The position numbers and the translations under genes are program-made. This document shows, piece by piece, positions 63,498 to 64,000 of a stretch of DNA of 64,000 nt. The DNA lies in assembly GCF_018394335.1 (NCBI RefSeq), contig NZ_CP074572.1, forward strand, positions 3,782,001 to 3,846,000, read 5' to 3'. The notes beneath the pieces are model-generated. The model was given only the letters and a program-made list of their open reading frames with translations, was not told where the DNA came from and did no database searches. Origin of the DNA: Shewanella dokdonensis (GTDB lineage Bacteria > Pseudomonadota > Gammaproteobacteria > Enterobacterales > Shewanellaceae). Every line of letters begins with the position of its first letter. Position 1 is the stretch's first letter.

Positions 63498-64000
63498 ATG
63501 ATTAAGGATTTTATTCTGCCGGATATCGGCGAAGGCGTGGTTGAGTGTGAACTGATGGAATGGCTGGTTGCAGAAGGCGATCGCGTCGAAGAAGATCAGC
63601 CAATATGCGAAGTCATGACCGACAAAGCCTTGGTGCAGATCCCCGCGCCATTTCCTGGGGTCATCAACAAGCTTTATTACGCTAAAGGCGATGTTGCCAA
63701 AGTACATTCACCACTCTATGCGGTGACGATGGACGATGATGGTTTTACCGAGCCCGCAGCGCCAACGCCATCGCAACCTACACCTGTTAGTAGCAGTAAA
63801 CAGATCGAAGATTTTCTCTTGCCAGATATCGGTGAAGGGATTGTGGAGTGCGAACTGGTCGATTGGTTAGTGGCTGAAGGGGAGCTGATTGAAGAAGATC
63901 AACCTATTTGCGATGTAATGACCGATAAAGCCTTGGTACAGATCCCGGCGATTAAAGCGGGGAAAGTTGTCAAACTTTATTATGACAAAGGGCAGGTGGC
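63498..64000 (+). CDS. bkdB: Branched-chain 2-oxoacid dehydrogenase E2 component (3' partial)
   Basis: The first 167 residues of the dihydrolipoyl acyltransferase; the gene runs off the window. Start ATG at 63498 with AGGAG upstream. Two lipoyl domains in tandem are visible: the first from FILPDIGEGVVECEL to the lipoyl lysine in MTDKALVQIP, the second from FLLPDIGEGIVECEL to MTDKALVQIP, separated by a Pro/Thr/Ser-rich linker. E2 with two lipoyl domains differs from the one-domain form of many branched-chain complexes. The E1-binding and catalytic domains lie beyond the window. Confidence 0.92.
   Translation, partial: MIKDFILPDIGEGVVECELMEWLVAEGDRVEEDQPICEVMTDKALVQIPAPFPGVINKLYYAKGDVAKVHSPLYAVTMDDDGFTEPAAPTPSQPTPVSSSKQIEDFLLPDIGEGIVECELVDWLVAEGELIEEDQPICDVMTDKALVQIPAIKAGKVVKLYYDKGQV

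Noticed and set aside
1..64000. tRNA genes, rRNA, CRISPR arrays, insertion sequences, prophage
   Set aside because: I looked for tRNA T-loop motifs, regularly spaced repeats, transposase or integrase motifs and found none.

Overview
The window reads as a chromosomal stretch of a gammaproteobacterium close to Shewanella. Almost every gene is a core gene, and gene order follows blocks known from Shewanella and in part from E. coli: fadH | yfaE-nrdB-nrdA-HAD phosphatase-ubiG | gyrA-serC | aminotransferase-aroA-cmk-rpsA-ihfB; cmoAB divergent from aspS-yebC-ruvCAB; uraA-DUF2066-hda-yfgD-bepA-perM-bcp-gcvR-dapA-bamC; fldA-ybfE-ybfF-seqA-pgm; astE-bkdA1A2B. The arginine-type elongation factor P (Arg32) with adjacent earP and the bkd operon next to astE both fit Shewanella. 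I saw no tRNA, rRNA, CRISPR array, insertion sequence or prophage.

Layout: 1-3.2 kb, a DUF885 protein, an M14 carboxypeptidase, a zinc-ribbon membrane protein and yeaC. 3.2-8.4 kb, asparaginase I, protease IV and fadH. 8.5-24.1 kb, nucleotide reduction, ubiquinone methylation, gyrase, serine and aromatic amino acid synthesis, CMP kinase, ribosomal protein S1 and IHF-beta. 24.1-29.5 kb, the least conserved part: a 456-bp gap with repeats, a TrhA membrane protein, a small unknown gene, a SprA-related candidate metalloprotease, a LysR regulator and an exported M3-peptidase-like protein lacking HExxH. 29.6-36.4 kb, tRNA wobble modification (cmoA, cmoB), aspS, yebC, ruvCAB. 36.4-48.5 kb, the uraA-to-bamC block, interrupted by one large lipoprotein gene with an HExxH motif. 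48.7-53 kb, an RND efflux pair. 53-59.4 kb, efp/earP and fldA-ybfE-ybfF-seqA-pgm. 59.5-64 kb, msrA, astE and the branched-chain 2-oxoacid dehydrogenase genes, with bkdB cut by the window end.

The dominant anomaly is that about seventeen genes, several of them essential (nrdA, nrdB, serC, bamC, fldA), are each broken by one or two single-base frameshifts. Nearly all look like the loss of one base from a run of C, G, A or T. Restoring one base rejoins textbook proteins. This is the signature of homopolymer errors in the sequence rather than gene decay, so the broken genes are annotated here across their full inferred extent with the site of each frameshift.

No clearly new biological system was found. 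The items most worth a second look are the inactive-looking exported M3 relative, the SprA-related gene with its small partner, the HExxH lipoprotein inserted into a conserved block, and a palindrome directly upstream of the ribbon-helix-helix gene ybfE.
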